Shown here in pieces: positions 44,328-53,344 of a stretch of 64,000 nucleotides of DNA. How positions within the stretch are numbered: the stretch's first letter is position 1; the number at the start of each line of letters is the position of its first letter. A model generated the notes under the pieces. It worked only from the letters and a program-made list of their open reading frames with translations. It ran no database searches and was not told the DNA's origin. Source of the stretch: Micromonospora chaiyaphumensis (GTDB lineage: Bacteria > Actinomycetota > Actinomycetes > Mycobacteriales > Micromonosporaceae); NCBI RefSeq assembly GCF_900091435.1, contig NZ_FMCS01000003.1, forward strand, positions 496,001 to 560,000. The letters are read 5' to 3'. Both the position numbers and the translations under genes were made by a program.

Positions 44328-45527
44328 ATGATCGACAGTCGTGGGGCGTTGGAGGCCGTGGTTCGGCATGCCGCGGACCTGGAGGATGATTACGAGGACG
44401 TGGCCCCTGTCGTTACGGCGCTGGCGGCGTGCGGCGATACCAGTTTGGTGCCGCAGCTGCAGGAGGCGCTGGACCAGTTCCTTGATGAGCAGAATTTCTA
44501 CGGTCGCGACCTGATCGCCGCCGTCCTGGCCGGCATTCACGGGTTGGCGGCACTGCCGGTGCTGTTGCGCGCCTCGGCGCGCGACCTGGGCGACGACCAG
44601 GACAGCTTGCAGGCTGAGATCATCGAGCTGATGCACGCGGATCGGGCGGCCAGCCAGCGTGTGGTCCGTGAGTTCGCCACCGGCGATACGCCCGAGCTTC
44701 GCCGTGTGGGGCTGTGGGCGCTTGGGTTCGTGGTCGAAGCGCAAGATATGGAGTTGCTTGCGGTGGCCGCGGCCGACCCGGATCCGAAGGTCAGGTCCCT
44801 GGCGATCGGCTCGATCCCTGACCCCGTCGGCGACGCTCGGGCATTCGCCCTGCTCGCCGCAGCGTTGGGCGACCTGGATGAGCAGGTGCGGGTGTCGGCG
44901 GTGAGCCGGCTCGGCTACACCGGCCGGGCTGACGCGGTGGCGCCGCTGGTTGCTCTCGCCGCTGACCTGTCCCCACGGGTACGGTCCATGGTCGCGTACG
45001 CACTCGGGCGACTCGGCAAGGATGAGGCGACGCCGGCTCTGCGGCAGCTACTCCACGACCCGGACCGGCATGTCCGCGAGGACGCCGTGGAAGCCCTTGG
45101 TTCGGTGGGCGGCCCGGCCGCGGTGGACGCGCTGCTGGCGTTGGCTGCCGAGCAGGACCCGCAGATGCGGGTCCAGGCCGCCAAAGCGCTCCCGAAGGCG
45201 GTCGACTCGGATTCCCGCGTGGCTCCGCAGCTCGCGATGCTGGCGCGAGACGGGGAGGCCGCGGTACGGGCGGCTACTCTCAGCGGCCTGGCCAGCGCCA
45301 GCCGAGCCCACGGGAGCCAGCTCCTGGTCGAGTTGACCGACGACCCGGACCCGATGGTCCGCCAGCGGGTCGCGGTCGTGGCACGACATCTCGCGCCCGA
45401 AGCTGCCCCGGACATCCTGCGCCGGTATGCCAACGACCCCGACCAAGCTGTGCGTCGACTCGCCGTCACCGAACTCAACCGGCTGGCCGAGCGCAGCACG
45501 GTTGATCGATCAGACACCAGCCAGTGA
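44328..45527 (+). CDS. HEAT-repeat protein
   Basis: The 399-residue all-helical protein has at least seven HEAT/PBS-lyase-like repeats in its second half, each with a D-x-x-VR-x-x-A pattern (DPDPKVRSLAIGSI; LDEQVRVSAVSRLGY; LSPRVRSMVAYALGRLG; PDRHVREDAVEALGSVG; DPQMRVQAAKALPKA; DPMVRQRVAVVARHL). Such solenoids are protein-interaction scaffolds. ATG 44328 is likely; the frame opens at 44253. It has no close gene partner. Confidence 0.75.
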   Translation: MIDSRGALEAVVRHAADLEDDYEDVAPVVTALAACGDTSLVPQLQEALDQFLDEQNFYGRDLIAAVLAGIHGLAALPVLLRASARDLGDDQDSLQAEIIELMHADRAASQRVVREFATGDTPELRRVGLWALGFVVEAQDMELLAVAAADPDPKVRSLAIGSIPDPVGDARAFALLAAALGDLDEQVRVSAVSRLGYTGRADAVAPLVALAADLSPRVRSMVAYALGRLGKDEATPALRQLLHDPDRHVREDAVEALGSVGGPAAVDALLALAAEQDPQMRVQAAKALPKAVDSDSRVAPQLAMLARDGEAAVRAATLSGLASASRAHGSQLLVELTDDPDPMVRQRVAVVARHLAPEAAPDILRRYANDPDQAVRRLAVTELNRLAERSTVDRSDTSQ

Positions 45528-45985
45528 CCCGATACCGAAGTCGGCGTGGGAGGACAACGAGGTGCTCCCGGTGTGTGGGCAGCAGGTGCGGGCGAAGTTC
45601 GCGGCCCGCCCGGTGTCGCGCCGCCAGGGCCATGACGTTACGTCGACCAGACCCGGCGCTACATGCCGGTGGGCGGGCTGCAGGGGTGTCGGCTTCGGTG
45701 TCCAACCGCAGACCGGCGTCGAGCTGCTGATGGTCGTCCCGAGTCGTCATTGCGACGGACATGCGCCCGGTGCACCCATCGCTGGATGCGTTCGCGGCTA
45801 GCTCGGTGAGCTGGCTGACTCCTACGGCCCGGTTTGACGCTGACCCCGGTAGGGAAGGTTCGCGGACACCTCAATGAAGGAGGCTGTATGGAGACGTCCG
45901 CTAACGTCGGGCGCAGTTACCGACAGTCGACACGTCCATGCGGGGCGGCGCATGTCGCGGCGCCGGCCGCGAGGGGGCGAGCCTG
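45528..45985. other. 458 bp without a supported gene
   Basis: Short open frames only, with Arg/Pro-rich shadow-like composition. A small palindromic GGCAGCAGGT region is not significant. Confidence 0.3.
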
Positions 45986-46153
45986 ATGGCTCGCGTCGGT
46001 CGCTACGGAATCCCAGGGTTCGTGTGGTTCCTGATCTGGCTCGTCGTCTGCATCTTGATCGTCATCCTGTTGGCCATGCTCATTCACCACTTCGGAGGCG
46101 CGTCGCTATCACTCAAGCTCGGCCACTTCTACCTGAACATCGGTGTCACCTGA
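45986..46153 (+). CDS. Small single-pass membrane protein, 55 aa
   Basis: The product is one hydrophobic helix (FVWFLIWLVVCILIVILLAM) with a short N terminus and a beta-like tail LGHFYLNIGVT. Similar mini-membrane proteins with the LxxGHFYLNIGVT end occur in actinobacteria, role unknown. ATG 45986 is used; a strong terminator follows 40 bp downstream, supporting expression. Confidence 0.6.
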   Translation: MARVGRYGIPGFVWFLIWLVVCILIVILLAMLIHHFGGASLSLKLGHFYLNIGVT

Positions 46154-46193
46154 CCCGCCAGATCGTCGACACTTCGGCGCCGGTATCGCACAA

Positions 46194-46232
46194 GCCGTGT
46201 TAGCCGTCACCGAAGGTGACGACTAACACGGC
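46194..46232 (+). terminator. Terminator hairpin
   Basis: An 18-bp stem (46194-46211 with 46215-46232) with one mismatch and a GAA loop, placed after the 55-aa gene. Confidence 0.8.
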
Positions 46233-46247
46233 TCGGAAAGCGCGCAA

Positions 46248-46534
46248 GCGTTAGGCCCTGTTTCGAAAATGAAGAACGTCTGATCGCCCGCCGTTGGCCC
46301 CCGCTGAGTCGGCGCCGGCGTGTCGGTGATCGATAGTTGGCGAGGTCTCCGGTAGAGGGTTCATAGACCAAGACGAACTTTTATACCGGAGACCTCGCGG
46401 CCACCGTAGCGGTGACGAGGCGACACGACCTGACCGACGCCCAGTGGGCGGTGCCAGAGCCGTTGCTGCCCAGGCCGGGCCGCACCCGGGGGTCGGCCAG
46501 CTGCGGCGCGACGTGCCGGCCCTGTACGGGCCCT
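46248..46534 (+). mobile_element. Truncated IS5-family element with transposase 5' end
   Basis: GGCCCTGTTTCGAAAA near 46255 looks like a terminal repeat. A perfect 14-bp inverted repeat, CGAGGTCTCCGGTA (46341-46354) and its complement at 46384-46397, precedes the transposase start GTG 46412. The product begins RHDLTDAQWAVPEPLLPRPG; after a frame change RRDVPALYGPWL is seen, so part of the N-terminal domain is deleted. The DDE catalytic core and right end are missing; the element stops against the gene ending at 46538. Confidence 0.7.
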
Positions 46535-46537
46535 GGC

Positions 46538-47797
46538 TCAGAGTCGGTTGTATTGCTCGCGAACCAGGGACTCGACGACTGCGATGGTGTCCGGCGGTCC
46601 GCCATCTGCGCTGATGAGCACGACGATGTCATCCCGGTGTGCGACGGCGTCGACCTCGGCTTGGCCCTGGCCTTCTCCGGTGAAGGCGGTCGCCCCCGGC
46701 ACGTCGGGGATACCTACCTCGCCGCCGCGGCCACGCGCGCGCCGTTCGAACTCCGCGTAGGACTGCTGGAACTGGTCGGCCTGCTCCCGCGAGTCGAATT
46801 GGAGCAGGGTAACCGTCACCGATGCGGTGTCTGGTCGGGTCCACGCCGCGCCGGCGGCGTGCCGCACGTCGAGCAGCTGCGCGGCGAGTATCAGGGCATC
46901 CGGGCCCCCGGGCGGCAGGAGCTGGGGAACGTTGACCCGGTCGTCGACGGCGGCTGGTCGAGCGGGAGCCGAATCGGCCGGGCGCGCCACCACCAGCGCG
47001 GCGAGTTCGCCGCGCCGGGTGGCGGGCGGATGAGCAGCCACATGCCACACCAGCGCCCCGACCAGGACAGCCCCGGCGACGCAAGCTGCCACGACGCCGG
47101 TCACCAGCCAGGGCCGACGCCACCAGGGGACCGCTGCGGGGCGGGGGCGAGCCGCCCAGCCAGGGGGTGGCACGAAGATAGGGGTCGGGTCGGCGGGAGC
47201 CGTTGAATCGGCAGCCACGGTCACGGCGGCGGGTGTCGGTCGCACCGGGGTGGGCTCGGGCGGTGTGGAGGGTTTCGGTGACGCCGCCAGGGTCGAGACG
47301 CCACTGGCCACCAGGAGCATGCCGACCAGCGCGAGCCACGTGCCGGCGAGGAAGTCGGTACTGGGTCCGTCGGCCTCCCGGAAGCCGCTGGCCCGGACGG
47401 CGGCGCCGCCGGGTAGGAAGGTCAGAAACGTCAGCGCCAGGCTCAGCACCGCGGTGCCAACCCGTACGCTACGGCGCCATTCCGGCCTTAGCCAAGCCAC
47501 GACGAGCAAGGAAAGCAGCAGGGCCCATCCGACGTACAGGGGCGATCGGGCACCCGGCAGGTCGGCCAATGCGAACGTCCGCACCTCGGCGGACGGAGCC
47601 AGGCCCGACAGGCGGTCGGCGATGCTCTGTCCGGGTCGTACCGCCACCCACGGCATGGAGTGCACAGCGGCGAGCATGATCAGACCGACGGTCGCAGTCG
47701 CCGCGGCCTGTGCGCGGCGCCGGCCAAGCCGGGCTGGGGCGGATGGACCCGACGTCAATTGCTTCGGGCCAGAGGTGATCTTCACGGCGCAGATCAT
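46538..47797 (-). CDS. Multi-pass membrane protein with extracytoplasmic C-terminal domain
   Basis: This 419-residue protein has four or five helices in the first half (TVGLIMLAAVHSMPWVAV; SPLYVGWALLLSLLVVAWLR; AVLSLALTFLTFLPGG; GTWLALVGMLLVASGVSTLA), a Pro/Thr linker, another helix (VTGVVAACVAGAVLVGALVW) and a C-terminal domain of about 150 residues with DSREQADQFQQSYAEF. Function unknown. ATG 47797 is chosen since the upstream frame is low complexity. The truncated IS element abuts its 3' end. Confidence 0.6.
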   Translation of the reverse strand: MICAVKITSGPKQLTSGPSAPARLGRRRAQAAATATVGLIMLAAVHSMPWVAVRPGQSIADRLSGLAPSAEVRTFALADLPGARSPLYVGWALLLSLLVVAWLRPEWRRSVRVGTAVLSLALTFLTFLPGGAAVRASGFREADGPSTDFLAGTWLALVGMLLVASGVSTLAASPKPSTPPEPTPVRPTPAAVTVAADSTAPADPTPIFVPPPGWAARPRPAAVPWWRRPWLVTGVVAACVAGAVLVGALVWHVAAHPPATRRGELAALVVARPADSAPARPAAVDDRVNVPQLLPPGGPDALILAAQLLDVRHAAGAAWTRPDTASVTVTLLQFDSREQADQFQQSYAEFERRARGRGGEVGIPDVPGATAFTGEGQGQAEVDAVAHRDDIVVLISADGGPPDTIAVVESLVREQYNRL

Positions 47798-47973
47798 GGC
47801 AGCGCCGCGGAGCGTCGTCCATCCCTGCAGTACCTCCGCAGGCTGCGGCGGCTTCGCGACGGGCGCAAGGCCGCCCGGATCGATCGGGAGGACTGACGGC
47901 TGTACAGCCATCTGTGCAGCCAAGCCGACCGGTGTGCGCCGAGTAGAGGGCCAGGGTCCGATAACCGATGAGG

Positions 47974-48170
47974 TCAGCGGCCGGGCGTGACCCGCCGCTG
48001 CAGCAGCGCGAAGTTCATGCGGCCGCGGGGCCACACGATCAGCTCACCGTCCAGTGCTGCCCCGGTCGGGAGCGTCCGGATCGCCCGGGTGATGTCCGGG
48101 AAGTGGATGGTGAGCTTCCGGCGGGCCCGCGACTGCAGGTAGACGCCGTTGCTCTCTTCCGGAAGGCGAT
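47974..48170 (-). pseudogene. ATP-dependent DNA ligase fragment
   Basis: The minus strand encodes VYLQSRARRKLTIHFPDITR, then LDGELIVWPRGRMNFALLQR. This is the region around nucleotidyltransferase motif III (LDGELVVW) of LigC/LigD-type ligases. The active-site Lys motif and the OB domain are absent. Confidence 0.65.
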
Positions 48171-48425
48171 GCACCTTCACCCATCCCACCTCGGCTGGCG
48201 CGCCAGGTCGGGTACGAGACGCGGGCCGAGCCGGCCGGGTCGCTCGGTGTGAGCGGCTTCGAGGTAGCCACGGCGCGGCGGGTCGGCGCGCAGCCGCGCT
48301 GCACCGGCGGGCCGCGGCTCGGCGGGACCCGGGTTGCCGTGCGGATCGGGCCCCGTACCGACCTGGAGCAGGTTGGTGTCGGCGCGGACCGGTTGGCCCG
48401 AGACGTGGACGGCGGACCACAGAAG

Positions 48426-48686
48426 TCATCGCGCGAACGGCGACGGGGGCAGGTGCGGCCGTGGCGGCGAATCGCTTTTCGCATCGATACCGTTGATCTG
48501 CCAGCGCACGACGGTGGGTGCGGCGAGCCGGGCGAGGTGCCAACCGAGAACCCCCGCGGCGATGACGAGCGACACCGCGACCAGACCAAACAGCCATGCA
48601 CGGACGAGAGCCCGCCGCGCCATGGGAGTACGGGGTGGCAGGCTCTTCTTGAGATCCCCTGCCCACGGGGGCCACATCAGAGCCAT
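48426..48686 (-). CDS. Small single-pass membrane protein, 86 aa
   Basis: One transmembrane helix (WLFGLVAVSLVIAAGVLGWH) follows a basic N-terminal part. The start ATG 48686 has an ideal AGGAGGT site 7 nt upstream, located inside the last codons of the preceding gene, so the two are translated as a unit. No motif is recognised. Expected location is the cytoplasmic membrane with a short Pro/Ser-rich tail. Confidence 0.65.
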   Translation of the reverse strand: MALMWPPWAGDLKKSLPPRTPMARRALVRAWLFGLVAVSLVIAAGVLGWHLARLAAPTVVRWQINGIDAKSDSPPRPHLPPSPFAR

Positions 48687-49348
48687 GAGAGTACCTCCTG
48701 GGCGACGATGGTGGCCGATTCGACGGCAGCGGCGTCCGTGGTACCGACAACCTCGTATCTGACCCAGACGAGATAGGTGCCAAGGCAGGCGGTGACATTG
48801 ACGACCCGGCCGCCGGCAGGATCGCCCGCGACGGTGTAGACAGCACCGTCGCCGAGCGCGACCGGATGGTTGACGCGATTGATAATCATCATCGGCAAGC
48901 CGTGCCGATCGACGCACCGGGGGCTCTGGCCATCGTGCCGACCGAAGCGGGCCAACGCCACCCACAGCGAGGCTCGCTGCCCGTCCGTGTTGGACGTACT
49001 CTCGGCCTGGCAGACGTTCGATCGAGTGCCAGGGACGCTCTGCTCCTCGCCCTCGGCTTGGAGCGGCCCGCGCCGAGGTACGAGAAGGTCGAAAACCTCA
49101 GGTCGGATGAGTTGACAGACCGGGGGTGGTGAGGGTGGGTCCACCCGCGCGCCCCTCCAGCCCAGGCGCAGACCGACCGCGGCGGCGACCACCACGCAGA
49201 GGGCCAGCACCGCGAGCCGGATCCGGATTGCCGAGCCCACGCCGTCAGTGTCATCTACGAGGGCAAGGGACCGGCGACCCGGCCGGTGCGGCCCTGCCAC
49301 GCTCAGCCCCTCGCTGGACCCCGCGCCTTGACGTGGCAGGGGCGGCAA
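48677..49348 (-). CDS. Membrane-anchored extracytoplasmic protein
   Basis: A helix (IRLAVLALCVVVAAAVGLRL) anchors a domain of about 150 residues with VCQLIRPEVFDLLVP near its start and several Cys (VCQLI, NVCQAES, RCVDRHG, TACLGT). The pattern of an anchored domain starting with a Cys-Leu-Leu helix resembles DUF3558-type proteins, without certainty. Its 3' end overlaps the 86-residue gene by 10 bp. Several internal GTGs make the start uncertain. Confidence 0.55.
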   Translation of the reverse strand: MPPLPRQGAGSSEGLSVAGPHRPGRRSLALVDDTDGVGSAIRIRLAVLALCVVVAAAVGLRLGWRGARVDPPSPPPVCQLIRPEVFDLLVPRRGPLQAEGEEQSVPGTRSNVCQAESTSNTDGQRASLWVALARFGRHDGQSPRCVDRHGLPMMIINRVNHPVALGDGAVYTVAGDPAGGRVVNVTACLGTYLVWVRYEVVGTTDAAAVESATIVAQEVLSWL

Positions 49349-49450
49349 AGCGGGCCCGTTCCACGATGTGCGGACTCACGGCGGAGATGGGCTTCGGGCC
49401 GGGGGGAGCGGTACGTCGAGGCTTCGCGCTCGCCTGCCGCGAGCTGCGCT

Positions 49451-50086
49451 CTATGACGTCCGTGTTGACCTGTCGGGCCGCGTGCCACGGCGCCGCGGCA
49501 GATCATCGTGGCGAGTGATGACGCCAGCGAGGTAGACGGCGGGGACGAGCATCAGCAGGTCGACGGCGATCGCGACCAGTTCGATGCGCGGGATCCGGGC
49601 GATGGGGAACAGGACGGCGCTGGCGGCGAGCAACACCCCGGCCCACAGCGGGACTCGTCGGCTGACGAGCAGGTACACCGCGAGGAGTAGCAGCGTGAGC
49701 GGAAAGGCGGGTCCGCCGAGCCAGAAGATCAGGTTGGCAACCAGCGGGTGCTCGCCCAAGCGGTCCAGGGCTTCCCGGTGGCCGACACCGTACATGGCGT
49801 TCAGGACGCCCTGCAGGCCGAAGGCGGCGCCACCGCAGACGGCGCCGTAGGCTGCCAGCACCATGCCCCAGCCGGCGATCCGCGGTGCGTCTCGTCAGAT
49901 CACCGCGGCGATCCCGGCGAAGCCGACAACCCAGGCGACCGATCCCAGTACCAGCAGCGTGCCGGCGACCAAGCCGTACTCGGCGTCGCCGACCCAGAAG
50001 AAGTCGGCCGCAGTGAACAGGACCGGCCCCGCGATCAAGCACACCGCGGTGGGCAACTGACTCGAGGACAGACGTCGACTCGCCAT
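49451..50086 (-). pseudogene. Polytopic membrane protein interrupted by one in-frame UGA
   Basis: From ATG 50086 the frame encodes one helix-rich part (VLFTAADFFWVGDAEYGLVA, then VVGFAGIAAVI), then TGA at 49897-49895, and in the same frame continues RDAPRIAGWGMVLAAYGAVC and three more helices to 49451. Without the TGA it is one 211-codon gene of five helices. The context is UGA-C. A CGA to TGA mutation (Arg codon) is the simplest explanation; a sequencing error or readthrough are alternatives. No function recognised. Confidence 0.65.
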
Positions 50087-50159
50087 GACAGCCGATTGTG
50101 GTGCGCCGGTCGGCAGAGGTCACTGCGGCTACCCACCCATTCGACGGTAGGGCTGTCCT

Positions 50160-50602
50160 TACCCCCGTCGACGCCACAGGTCGTCGCAGTCCTGCGCGCG
50201 TGGCACACGGACGAGTACGAGGCCGCGCTCGCCGAGATCCGCCGGCTGGTCGCCGCGCCGTCGGTTCCCGGTGTACGCGCCGAACTGGCCATGCACGCGC
50301 TCACGCCGCCGTGGGAGCCGGGCGAGAGCGGGCACCGGCTGACCGAGCTGGCGACGAAGGTCGGTGCCGGGCTCGGAGTGCCCGTGTCGCACACCGCCAC
50401 CGGCGGCTGCGCCGACGCGAACCTGCTGGCCGAGGCCGGCGCGGCGGTGCTGGACGGACTCGGGCCGATCGGCGGGGCCGACCACACCCCGCACGAGTGG
50501 CTCGACCTCGACTCCGTCGTCCCACGGGTGGCGCTGCTGGCGGGCCTGATCGGCATGGTCAGCTCGGCTGATCCCGCGGTCCACCCCGCGCGTACAGGCT
50601 GA
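50160..50602 (+). pseudogene. Peptidase M20 C-terminal half
   Basis: The frame encodes the dimerisation/C-terminal part of an M20 carboxypeptidase: VRAELAMHALTPPWEPGESG-like region, SHTATGGCADANLLAEAG and GLGPIGGADHTPHEWLDLDS. It includes the His of the zinc site in ADHTPHEW. The N-terminal catalytic domain with HxD and DEE motifs is absent, and no start is credible. Confidence 0.65.
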
Positions 50603-50628
50603 TCCGCCCTGCCCGGGCGACGTGTGGC

Positions 50629-53058
50629 TCAGGAGTCGCCGGACGTGGCATCGCCAGAGCCGGCGCGGAAATCGAGTTTGTCCCGTACGGCGGCTGCTCG
50701 GGCTGCGTCGACGGTCTCGAGGATCGCCACCGACTCGCTCCACGAGCGGCGGGCGTTCGCGGTCTCGCCGACGGCGGCGTGAGCGTCACCCAGGTGATCC
50801 AACACCTCCGCCTGGTCGAGGCGGGCGCCGACGGCGCGGAACAACCGGAGGGCGCGCTGGTAGTGCCAGATCCCGCGCCGGTGGAGCTTGGCGCGAACGA
50901 GCGCGTAGCCGAGGCTGTCCGAGGCGTTCGCCTCACCCGCGGGGTTGTGCAACCGGCGGTGCAACGCCAGCGCGCGCCGGCAGTAGATCTGGGCGGCGAC
51001 GGTGTCGTCGAGCGTCGCGTGGTACCACCCGACGAGGTTGAGTGCCTCGGCGACACCGAGATCGTCCCCCGCGGCGGCGGAGAGGACGAGCGCCTGCTCG
51101 GCATGGTGCAGCGACTCCCGGTGGTGATCGCGGGCCTCGTGCAGCCAGGCGATGTGCCGATGCGTCTGCGCCTGCCCCTCCCTGTCCTCGACCTCGACAT
51201 AGAGCGTGAGAGCCCGATTGAAGTGTCGTAACGCATCGTCGTGGCGTCCGGCGGAGGTGAGGGCGTGCGCGACGGACAGGTGTGCCCGAGCCTGTGCCGG
51301 GCGGTCGCCGAGGCGCTGCGTGGCGGCCAGCGCCGCCTGCTGGACACGGGCCTGCTCGTGGTGGAGCCCTTGCCGGTAGAGGTAGGTCTGCATCGCTTGG
51401 GCCAGCAGCGTGACGTGGCGATCGAATCCGGCGCCACCGGCGATGCTGACCGCCGTCATGAGCGTGGGCAGTTCGCTGGCGAACCAGGCGAACGCATCTC
51501 CGATCGTCGTGATCGATTCGACCACCGCGCCCGGCCGCGCGACGGACAGCGGCAGCGGCTGCCGCTGCGGTCGCAGGACGGCCGCTGCCGCCGCCGCGGT
51601 GTGGAGGAAGTGGTCGAGGGCCCGATGCACCGCCTCGACGCGCTCCGCCTCGTCGAGTTGCTCGTGGACCAGCTCCGCGGCGTAGGCGGCCAGCAGGTCG
51701 TGCAGGAGGTATCGACCTTCCGCGCGCTCGACCACGAGATGCGCCCGCACCAGCCGGGCCAGCAGCGGCCTCACCCTGTCGGGTGGCAGCCCGGCCAGGC
51801 TGGCCGTGGCGGCAACGCTGATGTCCGGTGCCGGCCAGGCTCCGAGCAGGCAGAACAAGCGTGCCGAGGCGCTGTCGAGGCCGAGGTACGAGTCGGCGAA
51901 GACAGCGCGAAGGTTGGTGTCGGCCTCGTCGGCGGCGAGGAGGTCCAACCGACTGCGGTCGTCCGCGAGCTGACTGGCGAAGGCGGACAGCGGGAAGGAG
52001 GGTTGTTGGACGGCGCGCCCGACCACGATCGCCAGCGCCAGCGGCAGCCGGGCACACCGCTGCGCGATGTGCGCGATGGCCTGTGGCTGCGCCTCGACCC
52101 GGCCATCGTTCAGCCGGCGGCGGAGGAACTCGTGGCTCTCCTCGTCGCTGAAGGTGCCCAGACCCACCGGGTGCGCCCCGTTGCCCACGACGAGACCGGT
52201 GAGCTGGTCACGGCTGGTCACGATCACCATCGACGTGGGACTGCCAGGCAGTAACGGACGTACCTGTGCGACGTCGCGGGCGTTGTCCAACAGGACAAGA
52301 AGCCGCCGCTCGGCGAGCGTCATCCGGTAGAGATCCAGCTGCGCGCCGGAGTCCGCCGGTATCCGCCCGGGCGGCACGCCGAGGGCGTCCAGGAGGCGGC
52401 GGATCGCATGAGCCGGCTCGACCGCCGGCTGTCCCGGCGTGAACCCGTGCAGGTCGATGTAGAGCTGGCCGTCCGGGAAACGATGCCGGTTGCGGTGTGC
52501 CCAGTGCACCGCGAGGGTGGTCTTACCCACGCCGGGAGCACCGCTGACCAGGCAGATGGGTACCGCGGTGGGTTGCTCGACCGCCACCGTGGCGAGCACC
52601 GCGTCCAGACGAGCGAGCGGTTCGGTGCGGCCGGTGAACCCGTACGCGTCCGGTGGTAGCAGCGCCGGGACGGGCCGCCACGGCGCCGGCGCCGCCCGGA
52701 GATGGTCGAGTCGGTGCGGTTCGGGCGTACCACTGGCGCCCTGCCGGACATCGACATGCTCCGCATCCGCTGGTGGCGGCGCGCCCTGCCCGGCACCCTC
52801 CGCCCGGCGGAGTCCCGGGTCGACAGGGTCCGGCAGCTCGCCGGCCATGTCGCGCGCGGCACGCTGCCAGCGTTCCCGGTCCGGCTCGCTCAGCCCCAGC
52901 GCGTCGGCCAGCGCACGCACCGTGCTGCCGCGCGGCGACTGCACCCGGCCAGACTCGATCTCGCGCAGGTGCCGCACGCTCACACCGGCGCGGGCGGCGA
53001 GTTCCTCCTGAGTGAGGAGGGCTCGGGCCCGATGCGCCCGCAGCATCGAACCGAACAT
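50629..53058 (-). CDS. HTH/NB-ARC/TPR transcriptional regulator
   Basis: An N-terminal Xre-type HTH (residues about 1-58: LTQEELAARAGVSVRHLREI) is followed by a linker, an NB-ARC ATPase with P-loop SGAPGVGKTTLA and Walker B RRLLVLLDNARD, a winged-helix region (RYLLHDLLAAYAAELV) and C-terminal TPR repeats (about 575-770). This is the AfsR/SARP-like STAND class used to switch on secondary metabolite and peptide clusters. ATG 53058 is preferred: GGGAGG lies 5 nt upstream; ATG 53070 is alternative. It is divergent from the peptide operon and probably regulates it. Confidence 0.85.
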   Translation of the reverse strand: MFGSMLRAHRARALLTQEELAARAGVSVRHLREIESGRVQSPRGSTVRALADALGLSEPDRERWQRAARDMAGELPDPVDPGLRRAEGAGQGAPPPADAEHVDVRQGASGTPEPHRLDHLRAAPAPWRPVPALLPPDAYGFTGRTEPLARLDAVLATVAVEQPTAVPICLVSGAPGVGKTTLAVHWAHRNRHRFPDGQLYIDLHGFTPGQPAVEPAHAIRRLLDALGVPPGRIPADSGAQLDLYRMTLAERRLLVLLDNARDVAQVRPLLPGSPTSMVIVTSRDQLTGLVVGNGAHPVGLGTFSDEESHEFLRRRLNDGRVEAQPQAIAHIAQRCARLPLALAIVVGRAVQQPSFPLSAFASQLADDRSRLDLLAADEADTNLRAVFADSYLGLDSASARLFCLLGAWPAPDISVAATASLAGLPPDRVRPLLARLVRAHLVVERAEGRYLLHDLLAAYAAELVHEQLDEAERVEAVHRALDHFLHTAAAAAAVLRPQRQPLPLSVARPGAVVESITTIGDAFAWFASELPTLMTAVSIAGGAGFDRHVTLLAQAMQTYLYRQGLHHEQARVQQAALAATQRLGDRPAQARAHLSVAHALTSAGRHDDALRHFNRALTLYVEVEDREGQAQTHRHIAWLHEARDHHRESLHHAEQALVLSAAAGDDLGVAEALNLVGWYHATLDDTVAAQIYCRRALALHRRLHNPAGEANASDSLGYALVRAKLHRRGIWHYQRALRLFRAVGARLDQAEVLDHLGDAHAAVGETANARRSWSESVAILETVDAARAAAVRDKLDFRAGSGDATSGDS

Positions 53059-53284
53059 GAACCTCCCCATCCGTCTACAAAGACCTTACGGGAGCCAAGC
53101 ACCGGCGAACCACCGCCGAAAAGCCGGTTAGCCGCCTGTTCCCCGGACATCGACCGGTGTGGAATTTGAACGACGGGGGCGCGATCCGGGACACCACCAG
53201 ATCGCGGCGTGACCGGGGGCCCACCTCCCGGAGGAGCTCGGCACACAGACCGAATGCCGTCTCCCATCAAGAGAAGGGACCGAG

Positions 53285-53344
53285 ATGCGTTCCAGACGTG
53301 TGGCAGGTGTCCGGCGGGAACGCCGGACCAGGGAGGCGAGATGA
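53285..53344 (+). CDS. Putative 19-aa Arg-rich leader peptide
   Basis: ATG 53285 has AGAAGGGA upstream and opens a 19-codon frame (MRSRRVAGVRRERRTREAR), with nine Arg, ending at TGA 53342-53344. Its stop overlaps the ATG of the first Cys-rich peptide (ATGA). A hairpin (53309-53328) lies within it. A role in translational coupling or attenuation is inferred. Confidence 0.4.
   Translation: MRSRRVAGVRRERRTREAR
53309..53328 (+). promoter_or_regulatory. GNRA hairpin before peptide 1 ribosome site
   Basis: Perfect 8-bp stem GTCCGGCG/CGCCGGAC closed by a GGAA tetraloop, ending 2 nt before the ribosome site GGGAGG (53331-53336) of the first peptide gene. Confidence 0.6.

Noticed and set aside
49748..50602. 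Single long gene from 49748 to the M20-like end
   Set aside because: The first ~140 codons lie opposite the split membrane gene and do not resemble an M20 catalytic domain; only the C-terminal part is real.
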